A stretch of 7,034 nucleotides of DNA from Bacteroidota bacterium. Lineage in GTDB: Bacteria > Bacteroidota > Bacteroidia > Chitinophagales > LD1. Where the stretch lies: the NCBI GenBank assembly GCA_016715625.1, contig JADJZU010000044.1:1-7034 (forward strand), in the 5' to 3' direction. A model generated the notes under the pieces. It saw nothing but the letters and a program-made list of their open reading frames with translations, made no database searches and was not told the DNA's origin. The translations under genes and the position numbers were made by a program. Positions 1 through 5,180 of the stretch are shown one piece after another; the stretch's first letter is position 1; each line of letters begins with the position of its first letter.

Positions 1-160
1 CAAAATACGTTTCCGGAAAATCGGAAAGGCATCTGGACCGTCAAAATACGTTTCCGGAAAACCGGAAAGGCATCTGGACCGTCAAAACGCCTTGTAGGAA
101 AACACTTAAGGCATCTACACCGTCAAAACGCCTTGTAGGAAAACCTGTAAGGCATTTGCC
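1..160. repeat. Tandem array of four 41-bp hairpin-bearing units, truncated at the left edge
   Basis: Units begin at 1, 42, 83 and 124 with an exact 41-bp period; the fourth decays after about 153. Each starts CAAAA, has an AAAA tetraloop at unit positions 17-20 (17-20, 58-61, 99-102, 140-143), then GGCATYT and, in the first three, ACCGT. The loop is flanked by complementary arms: TTTCCGG/TCGGAAA in unit 1, TTTCCGG/CCGGAAA in unit 2 (perfect 7 bp), GCCTT/AAGGC in unit 3 (inner stem degenerate), and GCCTTGTAGG/CCTGTAAGGC in unit 4 (10 pairs, two G-T). Units 1-2 and units 3-4 form two sub-types differing in both arms but sharing the linker. The array may continue to the left of the window. No protein-coding frame is convincing here. 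Function unknown. Confidence 0.85.
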
Positions 161-173
161 AAAAATTACCTAT

Positions 174-195
174 AGGCGGGTGTCCTCACCCGCCT
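174..195. repeat. REP-like palindrome, copy 1 (inverted relative to copies 2 and 3)
   Basis: A perfect 9-bp stem, AGGCGGGTG paired with CACCCGCCT, closes on a TCCT loop. Its reverse complement closely matches the hairpins at 205-226 and 304-326, so it is one member of a small repeat family. It lies head-to-head with copy 2, nine bases away, in the way paired bacterial REP elements are often arranged. Calling it REP-like rests on architecture only; no RAYT transposase gene is in the window. Confidence 0.6.
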
Positions 196-204
196 GAACT
201 ATTG

Positions 205-226
205 CGGTGGGTAGGAATGCCCACCG
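205..226. repeat. REP-like palindrome, copy 2
   Basis: A perfect 7-bp stem, CGGTGGG (205-211) with CCCACCG (220-226), has an eight-base loop. The core GGTGGGT-AGGA followed by CCCACC matches the reverse complement of copy 1 and the forward sequence of copy 3. Changes in the stem are paired (C/G in copy 1 becomes T/A here), which keeps the fold. Confidence 0.55.
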
Positions 227-303
227 ATGCGAAAAAACTTAGAGGGCTTCCAAACTCGTGGAATAGCTAAAATCAGTAGTTCATGGTTATTATTTATCGT
301 TTT

Positions 304-326
304 AGGTGGGTGAGGACAACCCAGCT
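304..326. repeat. REP-like palindrome, copy 3 (degenerate)
   Basis: The left arm and loop read AGGTGGGTGAGGACA, as in the reverse complement of copy 1, where only the fourth base differs. The right arm ACCCAGCT has one extra A and one mismatch, so the stem is imperfect. It lies ten bases before the hairpin at 336-355. Confidence 0.5.
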
Positions 327-335
327 ATAAGTGAA

Positions 336-355
336 CATCCGCCAAAAGGCGGATG
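336..355. repeat. Perfect 8-bp hairpin with AAAA loop
   Basis: CATCCGCC (336-343) pairs fully with GGCGGATG (348-355) around the loop AAAA at 344-347. The AAAA loop is the same as in the tandem units at 1-160, but the stem is different. It sits 40 bases beyond the stop codon of the minus-strand HMA gene, so it could stabilise or end that transcript. No T-run follows it on the minus strand, so it is not a typical intrinsic terminator. Confidence 0.6.
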
Positions 356-395
356 CAGAAAGTAAAAAAGAATGTAACGGTCTGTAGATAGAGGC

Positions 396-758
396 TTAAT
401 GCGCACACACCCCCGGCTTTTGGCAGCAGGCGGGCAGCTTGTGGTAAGCTTCGGCATTGGCCTTTACCTCATCTGCATTATAGCCCATGTTGGCTATGGC
501 CTGGCGTAGTTGCACATCCGAGGTTTTGGCAGGGTCATATTTAATTTTTACCTGCTTGCTGTTAAGATTCAAAATTGCCTCCATGACTCCATCTTGTTGC
601 GATAAACCTTTCTCAATCCTTTTTTTACACGACTCGCATACTGCCGATGTTTTAATGTTTACAACCTTTGCTTTGGGCATTACGGTAGCTTGAATCCCAA
701 ACGCTATGGCACCGATGAATAAAAATGCTCTGATAAAGGAGATGGTGATGTTGTTCAT
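396..758 (-). CDS. Exported heavy-metal-associated (HMA) domain protein
   Basis: A 120-residue protein, probably a periplasmic metal-binding protein or chaperone for copper or a similar soft metal. Residues 1-25 are a hydrophobic N-terminus (RAFLFIGAIAFGIQA) typical of a signal peptide or anchor. Residues 31-99 match an HMA (ferredoxin-like) domain: the metal-binding pair C41-x-x-C44 lies in VCESCKKRIEKGL, and the domain closes with the usual ...LRQAIANMGYNAD. The residues before CxxC are not the common GMT of Atx1/CopZ proteins. An extra C-terminal cluster, C111-C112 and C118, followed by a terminal His, could form a second metal site. The start codon is preceded by an A/T-rich stretch without a clear Shine-Dalgarno, as usual in Bacteroidota. 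It is separated from icd by a strong terminator, so it probably has its own promoter in 759-841, but I could not identify one with confidence. Metal identity is not determinable from sequence. Confidence 0.85.
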   Translation of the reverse strand: MNNITISFIRAFLFIGAIAFGIQATVMPKAKVVNIKTSAVCESCKKRIEKGLSQQDGVMEAILNLNSKQVKIKYDPAKTSDVQLRQAIANMGYNADEVKANAEAYHKLPACCQKPGVCAH

Positions 759-841
759 GATTACAAGTTTTAGTGTTGCTAATGTATTCTATCAACTATA
801 ACGCTACAACGCTGTTAATGTTTTTTAAGCAAATAGGTTAC

Positions 842-879
842 ACAAAAATAAGCCGCTTCGGTTCACGAAGCGGCTTATT
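842..879 (-). terminator. Intrinsic terminator of icd
   Basis: A 12-bp perfect stem spans 849-877: arms 849-860 and 866-877, containing AGCCGCTTCG and its complement, loop GTTCA. On the minus strand it is followed directly by TTTTTGT, giving a GC-rich hairpin plus U-tract 20-50 bases after the icd stop. The plus-strand side lacks a comparable T-run, so it acts mainly for icd. Confidence 0.9.
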
Positions 880-899
880 AATAAGTATCTCCCTACTGA

Positions 900-2228
900 T
901 TAGAACTTACTGATAATTTCATCGGCAAATTCGCTGCATTTTATCTCTGTAGCGCCCTCCATCAAGCGAGCAAAGTCATACGTAACGCGCTTGGCAGCAA
1001 TAGCATCGCCCAAGCCTTGATGAATCAGTTGTGCCGCTTTATCCCAGCCCAGATACTCCAACATCATGGCTGCCGAAAGTATAACAGAACCCGGGTTTAC
1101 TTTATCAAGATTGGCATACTTAGGAGCCGTGCCGTGCGTGGCTTCAAAAATGGCATGTCCGGTTACATAATTAATGTTGGCACCTGGAGCTATTCCAATG
1201 CCACCCACCTGTGCTGCCAAAGCATCGCTCAGATAGTCGCCATTCAGATTAAGTGTGGCTATTACATCAAAATCTTCGGGGCGGGTAAGCACCTGTTGCA
1301 GAGTAATATCGGCAATCGAATCTTTGATAATCACCTTGCCGGCCAGCTGTGCAGCTTTCATTTCATCATTGGCAGCAGCTTCGCCTTTTTCTTTTTTGGT
1401 TTTCTCCCAGGTGTTCCAGGTATAGGTTTGTGCTCCGAATTCTTTCTCCGCCAAAGCATAACCCCAGTCGCGGAAAGCACCTTCGGTAAACTTCATAATG
1501 TTTCCTTTGTGTACCAGCGTAACGCTCTTTTGGTTAAACTTAATGGCATATTCAATAGCAGAACGTATCAAACGCTGCGAACCTAACTTCGACACCGGTT
1601 TAATACCAATACCAACCATGGCCTCCGGACTTTCATCCTGCAGTTTGGCGGCTTTGATGTATTCTTTGCCTCTTTTTTTATCGTTAAACCGGATTTTAGA
1701 GAAATTCTTTTCAAACTTTGATTTCAAAAATTTGAGCATCAAAGCAGACTCTTCGGTTCCTGCTGCAAACTCGATTCCGGCATAAATATCTTCCGTGTTT
1801 TCACGGAAAATAACCATGTCCACTTTCTCGGGATGCTTAACAGGAGACGGTGTGCCCGCATAGTAGCGCACCGGACGAAGGCAAACATATAAGTCAAGAA
1901 TCTGACGAAGTGCCACATTCAAAGAACTAATGCCACCACCCACAGGGGTAGTTAATGGTCCTTTGATACCTACCAGATATTCGCGGAAGGCATCCAGGGT
2001 TTCATCCGGCAGCCAGTTGCCTGTTTTGTTAAATGCCTTTTCACCAGCTAATACTTCCTTCCACTCAATTTTCTTCTTCCCTTTATAGGCTTTCTCTACT
2101 GCGGCATCAATTACGCGTACGCTGGCTTTCCAAATGTCCGGACCTGTTCCGTCTCCTTCAATGAATGGAATAATGGGTTGATCCGGAACTTTCAATTTAC
2201 CTCTGCTGATAGTGATTTTTTCTGCCAT
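900..2228 (-). CDS. icd: NADP-dependent isocitrate dehydrogenase
   Basis: Oxidatively decarboxylates isocitrate to 2-oxoglutarate with NADP+ in the TCA cycle (EC 1.1.1.42), in the cytoplasm, normally as a homodimer. The 442-residue protein follows the Escherichia coli Icd pattern throughout. Isocitrate-binding residues are seen as S102 and N104 (SSLNVALRQ), R108, R118 (LRPVRYY) and R142 (FREN), with Y149 and K241 as catalytic residues. Metal-binding aspartates are D304, D331 and D335 (LNGDYLSDALAAQ). NADP-type coenzyme contacts K370 and Y371 (HGTAPKY), Y417 and R421 (VTYDFARLMEG) are all present, which argues against an NAD enzyme. Compared with the 416-residue E. coli protein there are Lys/Ala-rich insertions around residues 183-205 and 270-298. 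The residue before the phosphorylatable Ser (R112 in E. coli) is Ser here. The upstream A-rich leader has no strong ribosome-binding site. It is transcribed divergently from the lipoprotein gene and ends at a clear terminator. Confidence 0.98.
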   Translation of the reverse strand: MAEKITISRGKLKVPDQPIIPFIEGDGTGPDIWKASVRVIDAAVEKAYKGKKKIEWKEVLAGEKAFNKTGNWLPDETLDAFREYLVGIKGPLTTPVGGGISSLNVALRQILDLYVCLRPVRYYAGTPSPVKHPEKVDMVIFRENTEDIYAGIEFAAGTEESALMLKFLKSKFEKNFSKIRFNDKKRGKEYIKAAKLQDESPEAMVGIGIKPVSKLGSQRLIRSAIEYAIKFNQKSVTLVHKGNIMKFTEGAFRDWGYALAEKEFGAQTYTWNTWEKTKKEKGEAAANDEMKAAQLAGKVIIKDSIADITLQQVLTRPEDFDVIATLNLNGDYLSDALAAQVGGIGIAPGANINYVTGHAIFEATHGTAPKYANLDKVNPGSVILSAAMMLEYLGWDKAAQLIHQGLGDAIAAKRVTYDFARLMEGATEIKCSEFADEIISKF

Positions 2229-2292
2229 GTTGTTCTTTTTTTAGGATTTGAATTGGCAAACCAAAGGTTTTTTTCGGTTTCGGCAAATGTGC

Positions 2293-2322
2293 TTTACTGA
2301 TTCGGATTTTCGTATAGGTTTG
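2293..2322 (+). promoter_or_regulatory. Candidate Bacteroidota-type promoter of the lipoprotein gene
   Basis: TAGGTTTG at 2315-2322 fits the -7 consensus TAnnTTTG exactly. TTTA at 2293-2296, 18 bases upstream, is a near match to the -33 TTTG element. Transcription would be expected to start only about 5-7 bases after 2322, at or next to the ATG at 2329, implying a leaderless or almost leaderless mRNA. It lies in the 100-bp gap between divergent icd and the lipoprotein gene, which also holds two T7 runs and a short AAACC/GGTTT palindrome (2258-2270). Confidence 0.4.
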
Positions 2323-2328
2323 CTCCGC

Positions 2329-3363
2329 ATGAATTTTTCCAGATTAATACTCTTTGTTTTTACCCTGTCGCTGGTATCCGGTTGCAAACAGGATTTTGAT
2401 ATCACCTCGCCCTATAAAGAAATTACAGTAGTGTATGCGTTGCTCAATGCGAAAGAAACAACTCACTATGTTCGTATTCAAAAGGGATATCAAATTGAAG
2501 GTGATGCAAATGCAGGTGCTGCGGTAGGTGATTCTATTTACTACACCGATAGTTTGAAAGTACAAGTAAAAACACTTCCTAACGGTCCGGTATTTAATCT
2601 TACTAAAGTGGATGGCAACAACATTTCTTTGCCTAAAGATTTAGGTTTTTTTGCCACCAACCCGAATACACTTTACCGTTTTAACGGTAACTTAGATGAA
2701 AGTAAGCGTTATAGACTTGAAATTACCAATACAGCAAGCGGCAAATTGATTACGGCCGAATTGGATCTTGTGCGAGACTTTACAACCGTAGTGCCTTTTA
2801 GTGCGCAAAAATTATCGTTGCGTACAGTGAGCCCCTCCAACATCATCTTCTACAGTGCGCAAAATGCTGCGGTTTATGACCTTAAAATTACATTTCCATA
2901 TCTGGAGTATGATGCAGCCAGTGACGCACTTTTAAAAGATTCATTTGTAGAATTCTATTTCTACAAATCAAAGTTTGTTGATGATATCCAAGGTGGAAAT
3001 AACATTATTGATGAGTTTAATGGGGCTATTGTTCTTAATAATTTAAGAAATGCACTTGAGGCACGCTCTGACAGATATCGGACTTTTAATGTAAGTAAAG
3101 GGATGAAGTTTACCATTTATGCCGGTGGTGTTGAAATGGCCAATTACATCAACTCACAAATTGCACAAGGGTCTGGCTTGGCCTCCAATGAGGCGCTTCC
3201 TCCTTACACTAATCTGGCGAATGCCTACGGCATTTTCTCGAGCCGATACTTTAAAACAATTGATAGCGTATTGCTGTCGAATGATGGTCTGGACACGCTT
3301 GCTTGCAGCCCACTCATGACCGGACTGAGGTTTAAAGGTAGTTTTGGCCAAATCTGCGATTAA
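2329..3363 (+). CDS. Putative surface-exposed lipoprotein of unknown function
   Basis: A 344-residue protein from the chosen start. The ATG at 2329 is preferred over in-frame ATGs at 2248 and 2287 because it places a classical lipoprotein signal peptide at the very N-terminus: charged R5, hydrophobic residues 6-16, lipobox VSGC with C19. The longer forms would put 14-27 ill-fitting residues before it. The residues after the Cys, KQDFD, resemble the acidic lipoprotein export signal that sends lipoproteins to the cell surface in Bacteroidetes, so surface exposure is inferred. The mature part is rich in beta-prone segments and Asn/Asp, and ends with NAYGIFSSRY and FGQICD. The opening (ITVVYALLNAKETTHYVRIQKGYQ) and the GIFS segment recall Bacteroidetes DUF4249-type outer-membrane-associated lipoproteins, but I cannot confirm the family. 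There is no adjacent TonB-dependent receptor. It is divergent from icd and 145 bases before exbB, so probably its own transcript. The frame is intact. Confidence 0.8.
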   Translation: MNFSRLILFVFTLSLVSGCKQDFDITSPYKEITVVYALLNAKETTHYVRIQKGYQIEGDANAGAAVGDSIYYTDSLKVQVKTLPNGPVFNLTKVDGNNISLPKDLGFFATNPNTLYRFNGNLDESKRYRLEITNTASGKLITAELDLVRDFTTVVPFSAQKLSLRTVSPSNIIFYSAQNAAVYDLKITFPYLEYDAASDALLKDSFVEFYFYKSKFVDDIQGGNNIIDEFNGAIVLNNLRNALEARSDRYRTFNVSKGMKFTIYAGGVEMANYINSQIAQGSGLASNEALPPYTNLANAYGIFSSRYFKTIDSVLLSNDGLDTLACSPLMTGLRFKGSFGQICD

Positions 3364-3508
3364 TTCCAAGGGCTAGATTTCTTATCTAATCTTTCTATTA
3401 CTACAATCCACACTGCAGCGTTCAATAGTTGAGTGGGACAAGACGTGCTATGCGTCAAATTTGCCATACTAAAAACCAATACTTCATCGTTTAATAAAAA
3501 ATATAATT
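3364..3508 (+). other. Intergenic leader of the exbB cluster
   Basis: A 145-base gap with no credible ORF. Just after the lipoprotein stop is a weak AT-only hairpin (TAGAT/ATCTA, 3374-3388), too weak to call a terminator. TTTG at 3460-3463 followed after 16 bases by TACTTCAT is a poor match to the Bacteroidota promoter. The exbB promoter is expected here, but I cannot place it. The last 20 bases before the exbB ATG are almost all A/T. Confidence 0.3.
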
Positions 3509-4183
3509 ATGAGATTATTACAAATCGTATCAGAAAGTGCTGCCACTACTGTGCCCGCAGAACAATCCATTAGCTTGCTTGAACTGGTTTCGCGCGGTGG
3601 GTGGGTAATGTTCCCTATTGGTTTTCTGGCTTTGGTGTCAGTCTATCTCATTGTGGAGCGGTTCATCACTATCAATAGAGCCGGCAAGGTTGACACCGGT
3701 TTTATGACCAATATAAAAACCATGTTGCTCGATGGTAAGATTGATGCAGCATTGAGTATGTGTCGCAGTAGCAATACCCCCATTGCCCGGTTGCTGGAAA
3801 AAGGGATTAAGCGCTTGGGTAAGCCGGTGAAAGAGATAGAAAGCGCGGTGGAAAACACCGGGAAATTGGAGATTTATAAGTTAGAAAAGAATCTTTCTTA
3901 CTTGGGAATTATCGCGGGTATAGCGCCTATGTTAGGTTTTATTGGAACCATTAGTGGCGTAATCAATATCTTTTATAAAATTTCAATTTCCGCTGACTTT
4001 GGTATACAGCAGATTTCTGATGGATTATATGAGAAAATGGTGACCAGCGCTGCAGGTCTTATGGTCGGCATAATAGCTCACATTGGGTTTCATTTACTGA
4101 ACACTATGATTGACCGCGTCACTTTCCAATTGGAAAGCACCACCGTAGAGTTTATTGACTTAATACAGGAGCCGGGTAAATAA
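3509..4183 (+). CDS. exbB: ExbB/TolQ/MotA-family proton channel protein
   Basis: Inner-membrane stator subunit that, with ExbD, forms the proton channel driving TonB. The 224 residues show the expected three membrane segments: about 34-53 (MFPIGFLALVSVYLIV), 131-155 and 178-200. Between the first two is the cytoplasmic loop, including IARLLEKGIKRLGKPVKEIE. Segment 2 carries the family signature APMLGFIGTISG, with T147 matching E. coli ExbB T148. Segment 3 carries YEKMVTSAAGLMVGIIA, where E175 matches E. coli E176 and S180 takes the place of T181, keeping the hydroxyl. The N-terminus (about 30 residues, slightly Ala/Ser-rich) precedes TM1 without a strong signal peptide. It is first in the same-strand cluster and 33 bases before the exbD start. 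Assignment to ExbB rather than TolQ follows from the exbD and tonB neighbours. The frame is intact. Confidence 0.93.
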   Translation: MRLLQIVSESAATTVPAEQSISLLELVSRGGWVMFPIGFLALVSVYLIVERFITINRAGKVDTGFMTNIKTMLLDGKIDAALSMCRSSNTPIARLLEKGIKRLGKPVKEIESAVENTGKLEIYKLEKNLSYLGIIAGIAPMLGFIGTISGVINIFYKISISADFGIQQISDGLYEKMVTSAAGLMVGIIAHIGFHLLNTMIDRVTFQLESTTVEFIDLIQEPGK

Positions 4184-4216
4184 TCCGTTTCATTATTTCA
4201 AACAAAAAGTAGAATT

Positions 4217-4270
4217 ATGAAACTGAGACGAAAATCCAGAATGACTTCGGAAGTAGTACGCACTCTATGA
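4217..4270 (+). CDS. exbD: Displaced N-terminus of ExbD (17 codons, frame-separated)
   Basis: The short frame MKLRRKSRMTSEVVRTL, ending at TGA 4268-4270, is the basic cytoplasmic tail that normally starts Bacteroidota ExbD (MKLxRxSRxxxEV...). It lies in a different frame from the membrane and periplasmic part that begins at 4267. Adding one base in 4253-4258 (for example GTAGT to GTAAGT) would give ...EVSTHSMNDIMFF, a typical ExbD sequence, and one 134-residue protein. As written, its stop overlaps the next start as ATGA (4267-4270), so translational coupling is conceivable. Probably not an independent gene. Confidence 0.6.
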   Translation: MKLRRKSRMTSEVVRTL

Positions 4271-4620
4271 ACGACATTATGTTTTTCCTGATGTTGTTCT
4301 TTCTGTTGGTGATATTCATGGTAGTTTCATCTGGCATCAAGATTAATTTGCCCAAAGCACAGTCAGGCAAAAACATGGGTAAGCAGAATATAGTGTTAGC
4401 TGTTGACTCATCGCTTAACTATTATTTGAATAATGAACCGATAGCAAAAGAAGATTTGGAACAAAAACTTAGCGCTATCGCTGCTGCGGATACCTCTAAA
4501 GAAGCAACCGTTATTTTTAAAGCAGATGGTCGCCTAACCTTGCAACAAGTAGTGGATGTGATGGGTTTAGGGCCAAAGCTAAAGTTGAAAATGGTGATGG
4601 CTACAGATAAAAAGCCATAA
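4267..4620 (+). CDS. exbD: ExbD biopolymer transport protein, main part (N-terminus out of frame)
   Basis: Partner of ExbB in the proton-driven TonB motor: a single-span inner-membrane protein with a periplasmic domain. This 117-residue frame begins NDIMFFLMLFFLL, whose Asp (residue 3) aligns with the essential membrane Asp of ExbD (D25 in E. coli). The membrane segment covers residues 4-22. The periplasmic domain follows (KINLPKAQSGK... to ...LQQVVDVMGLGPKLKLKMVMATDKKP), with the usual family ending. It lacks the basic cytoplasmic tail because that is encoded at 4217 in another frame. The full 4217-4620 span is 404 nt, one short of a multiple of three, as expected for a one-base deletion. 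A short protein starting at 4267 could be made through the ATGA overlap but would have no cytoplasmic anchor region. The tonB start follows its stop after five bases. It could be a mutant allele, a sequence error, or a coupled split gene. Confidence 0.85.
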   Translation: MNDIMFFLMLFFLLVIFMVVSSGIKINLPKAQSGKNMGKQNIVLAVDSSLNYYLNNEPIAKEDLEQKLSAIAAADTSKEATVIFKADGRLTLQQVVDVMGLGPKLKLKMVMATDKKP

Positions 4621-4625
4621 ATTTT

Positions 4626-5180
4626 ATGGATTCCATCGATAGATGGCGTCTTAACAAACAGAAAATTATGTTTAGCTCAGCATTTGAACAAGAGGAGAAA
4701 AATTTCACCAACCAAAAAAGAATTAAATCTCTTTTGGCCACTGTATCATTTGCTGCATTGCTGCTGCTTGCATTTTATTTGGTTAAGCTCACCATTCCCA
4801 ATCCACCTTTTCCCGAACTTTCTGCGGGTGGAGTGGAGATAAATTTTGGTTTTGATGAAACCGGCACAGGTGATGAACAGGCTTTTTCTGATAATCCCGG
4901 TCCAATCTCCGAAACACCTGCATCGGGAGCAACTTCTGCTGCCTCTTCAGAAAACGAAGAAACTTTAACGCAAGAAGATGAAGAAACAGAAGTTATTGTT
5001 GAGAAGCCAACCGATAAGCCTAAAGTAAAACCTACTTCCACCACAACTACTACTGCCAAGACCGAACTAACACGCTACGGTAAACACAAACAACAAAACC
5101 AATACAACTTCAGAACCTGTTCAGAAAGCCGACCCCGATGCTTTGTTTCCAACCAAAGGGGCCAAAGGCACACCGAATAA
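4626..5180 (+). CDS. tonB: TonB-type energy transducer, N-terminal part (frameshifted)
   Basis: TonB links the ExbBD motor to outer-membrane receptors. The N-terminal half is clear: a charged cytoplasmic tail (1-34), one membrane segment at about 35-54 (SLLATVSFAALLLLAFYLV), the periplasmic stretch NPPFPELSAGGVEINFGFDETGTGD typical of Bacteroidota TonB, and then an acidic Ser/Thr/Glu-rich and Lys/Pro linker ending in a Thr run near residue 143. After about residue 148 (KTEL) the frame stops making sense: it turns to Gln/Arg/Cys-rich sequence and ends at 5180, while the expected continuation is found in the +1 frame from 5071. As written the product lacks the receptor-contacting C-terminal domain and would not be a functional TonB. 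An alternative start is the in-frame ATG at 4668; 4626 is preferred because it lies five bases after the exbD stop. Confidence 0.8.
   Translation: MDSIDRWRLNKQKIMFSSAFEQEEKNFTNQKRIKSLLATVSFAALLLLAFYLVKLTIPNPPFPELSAGGVEINFGFDETGTGDEQAFSDNPGPISETPASGATSAASSENEETLTQEDEETEVIVEKPTDKPKVKPTSTTTTTAKTELTRYGKHKQQNQYNFRTCSESRPRCFVSNQRGQRHTE

Noticed and set aside
1..160. Regular repeats as a CRISPR array
   Set aside because: Units follow each other with no unique spacers; the variable part is self-complementary and shared between neighbours, and no cas gene is present.
843..850. TATTTTTG on the minus strand as a promoter box for the HMA gene
   Set aside because: It matches TAnnTTTG but is formed by the U-tract of the icd terminator, and no -33 element lies at the proper distance.
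1017..1586. Long open frame on the plus strand opposite icd
   Set aside because: It is a shadow of the highly conserved icd frame, with no recognisable domain and a composition unlike a real protein.
2258..2274. AAACC-AAA-GGTTT palindrome followed by T-run between icd and the lipoprotein gene
   Set aside because: Five-bp arms in an A/T-rich gap are expected by chance; no evidence for an operator or terminator.
2248..2328. Upstream ATG at 2248 (or 2287) as the start of the lipoprotein gene
   Set aside because: It would put residues without signal-peptide character before the clear lipoprotein signal starting at 2329, and would overlap the candidate promoter.
3374..3388. Small hairpin after the lipoprotein gene as a terminator
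   Set aside because: The stem is five AT-rich pairs with no real T-run after it, too weak to call.
4775..5059. Minus-strand open frame opposite tonB, rich in Val and Ser
   Set aside because: It mirrors the low-complexity Glu/Thr/Lys linker of tonB and has no other support.
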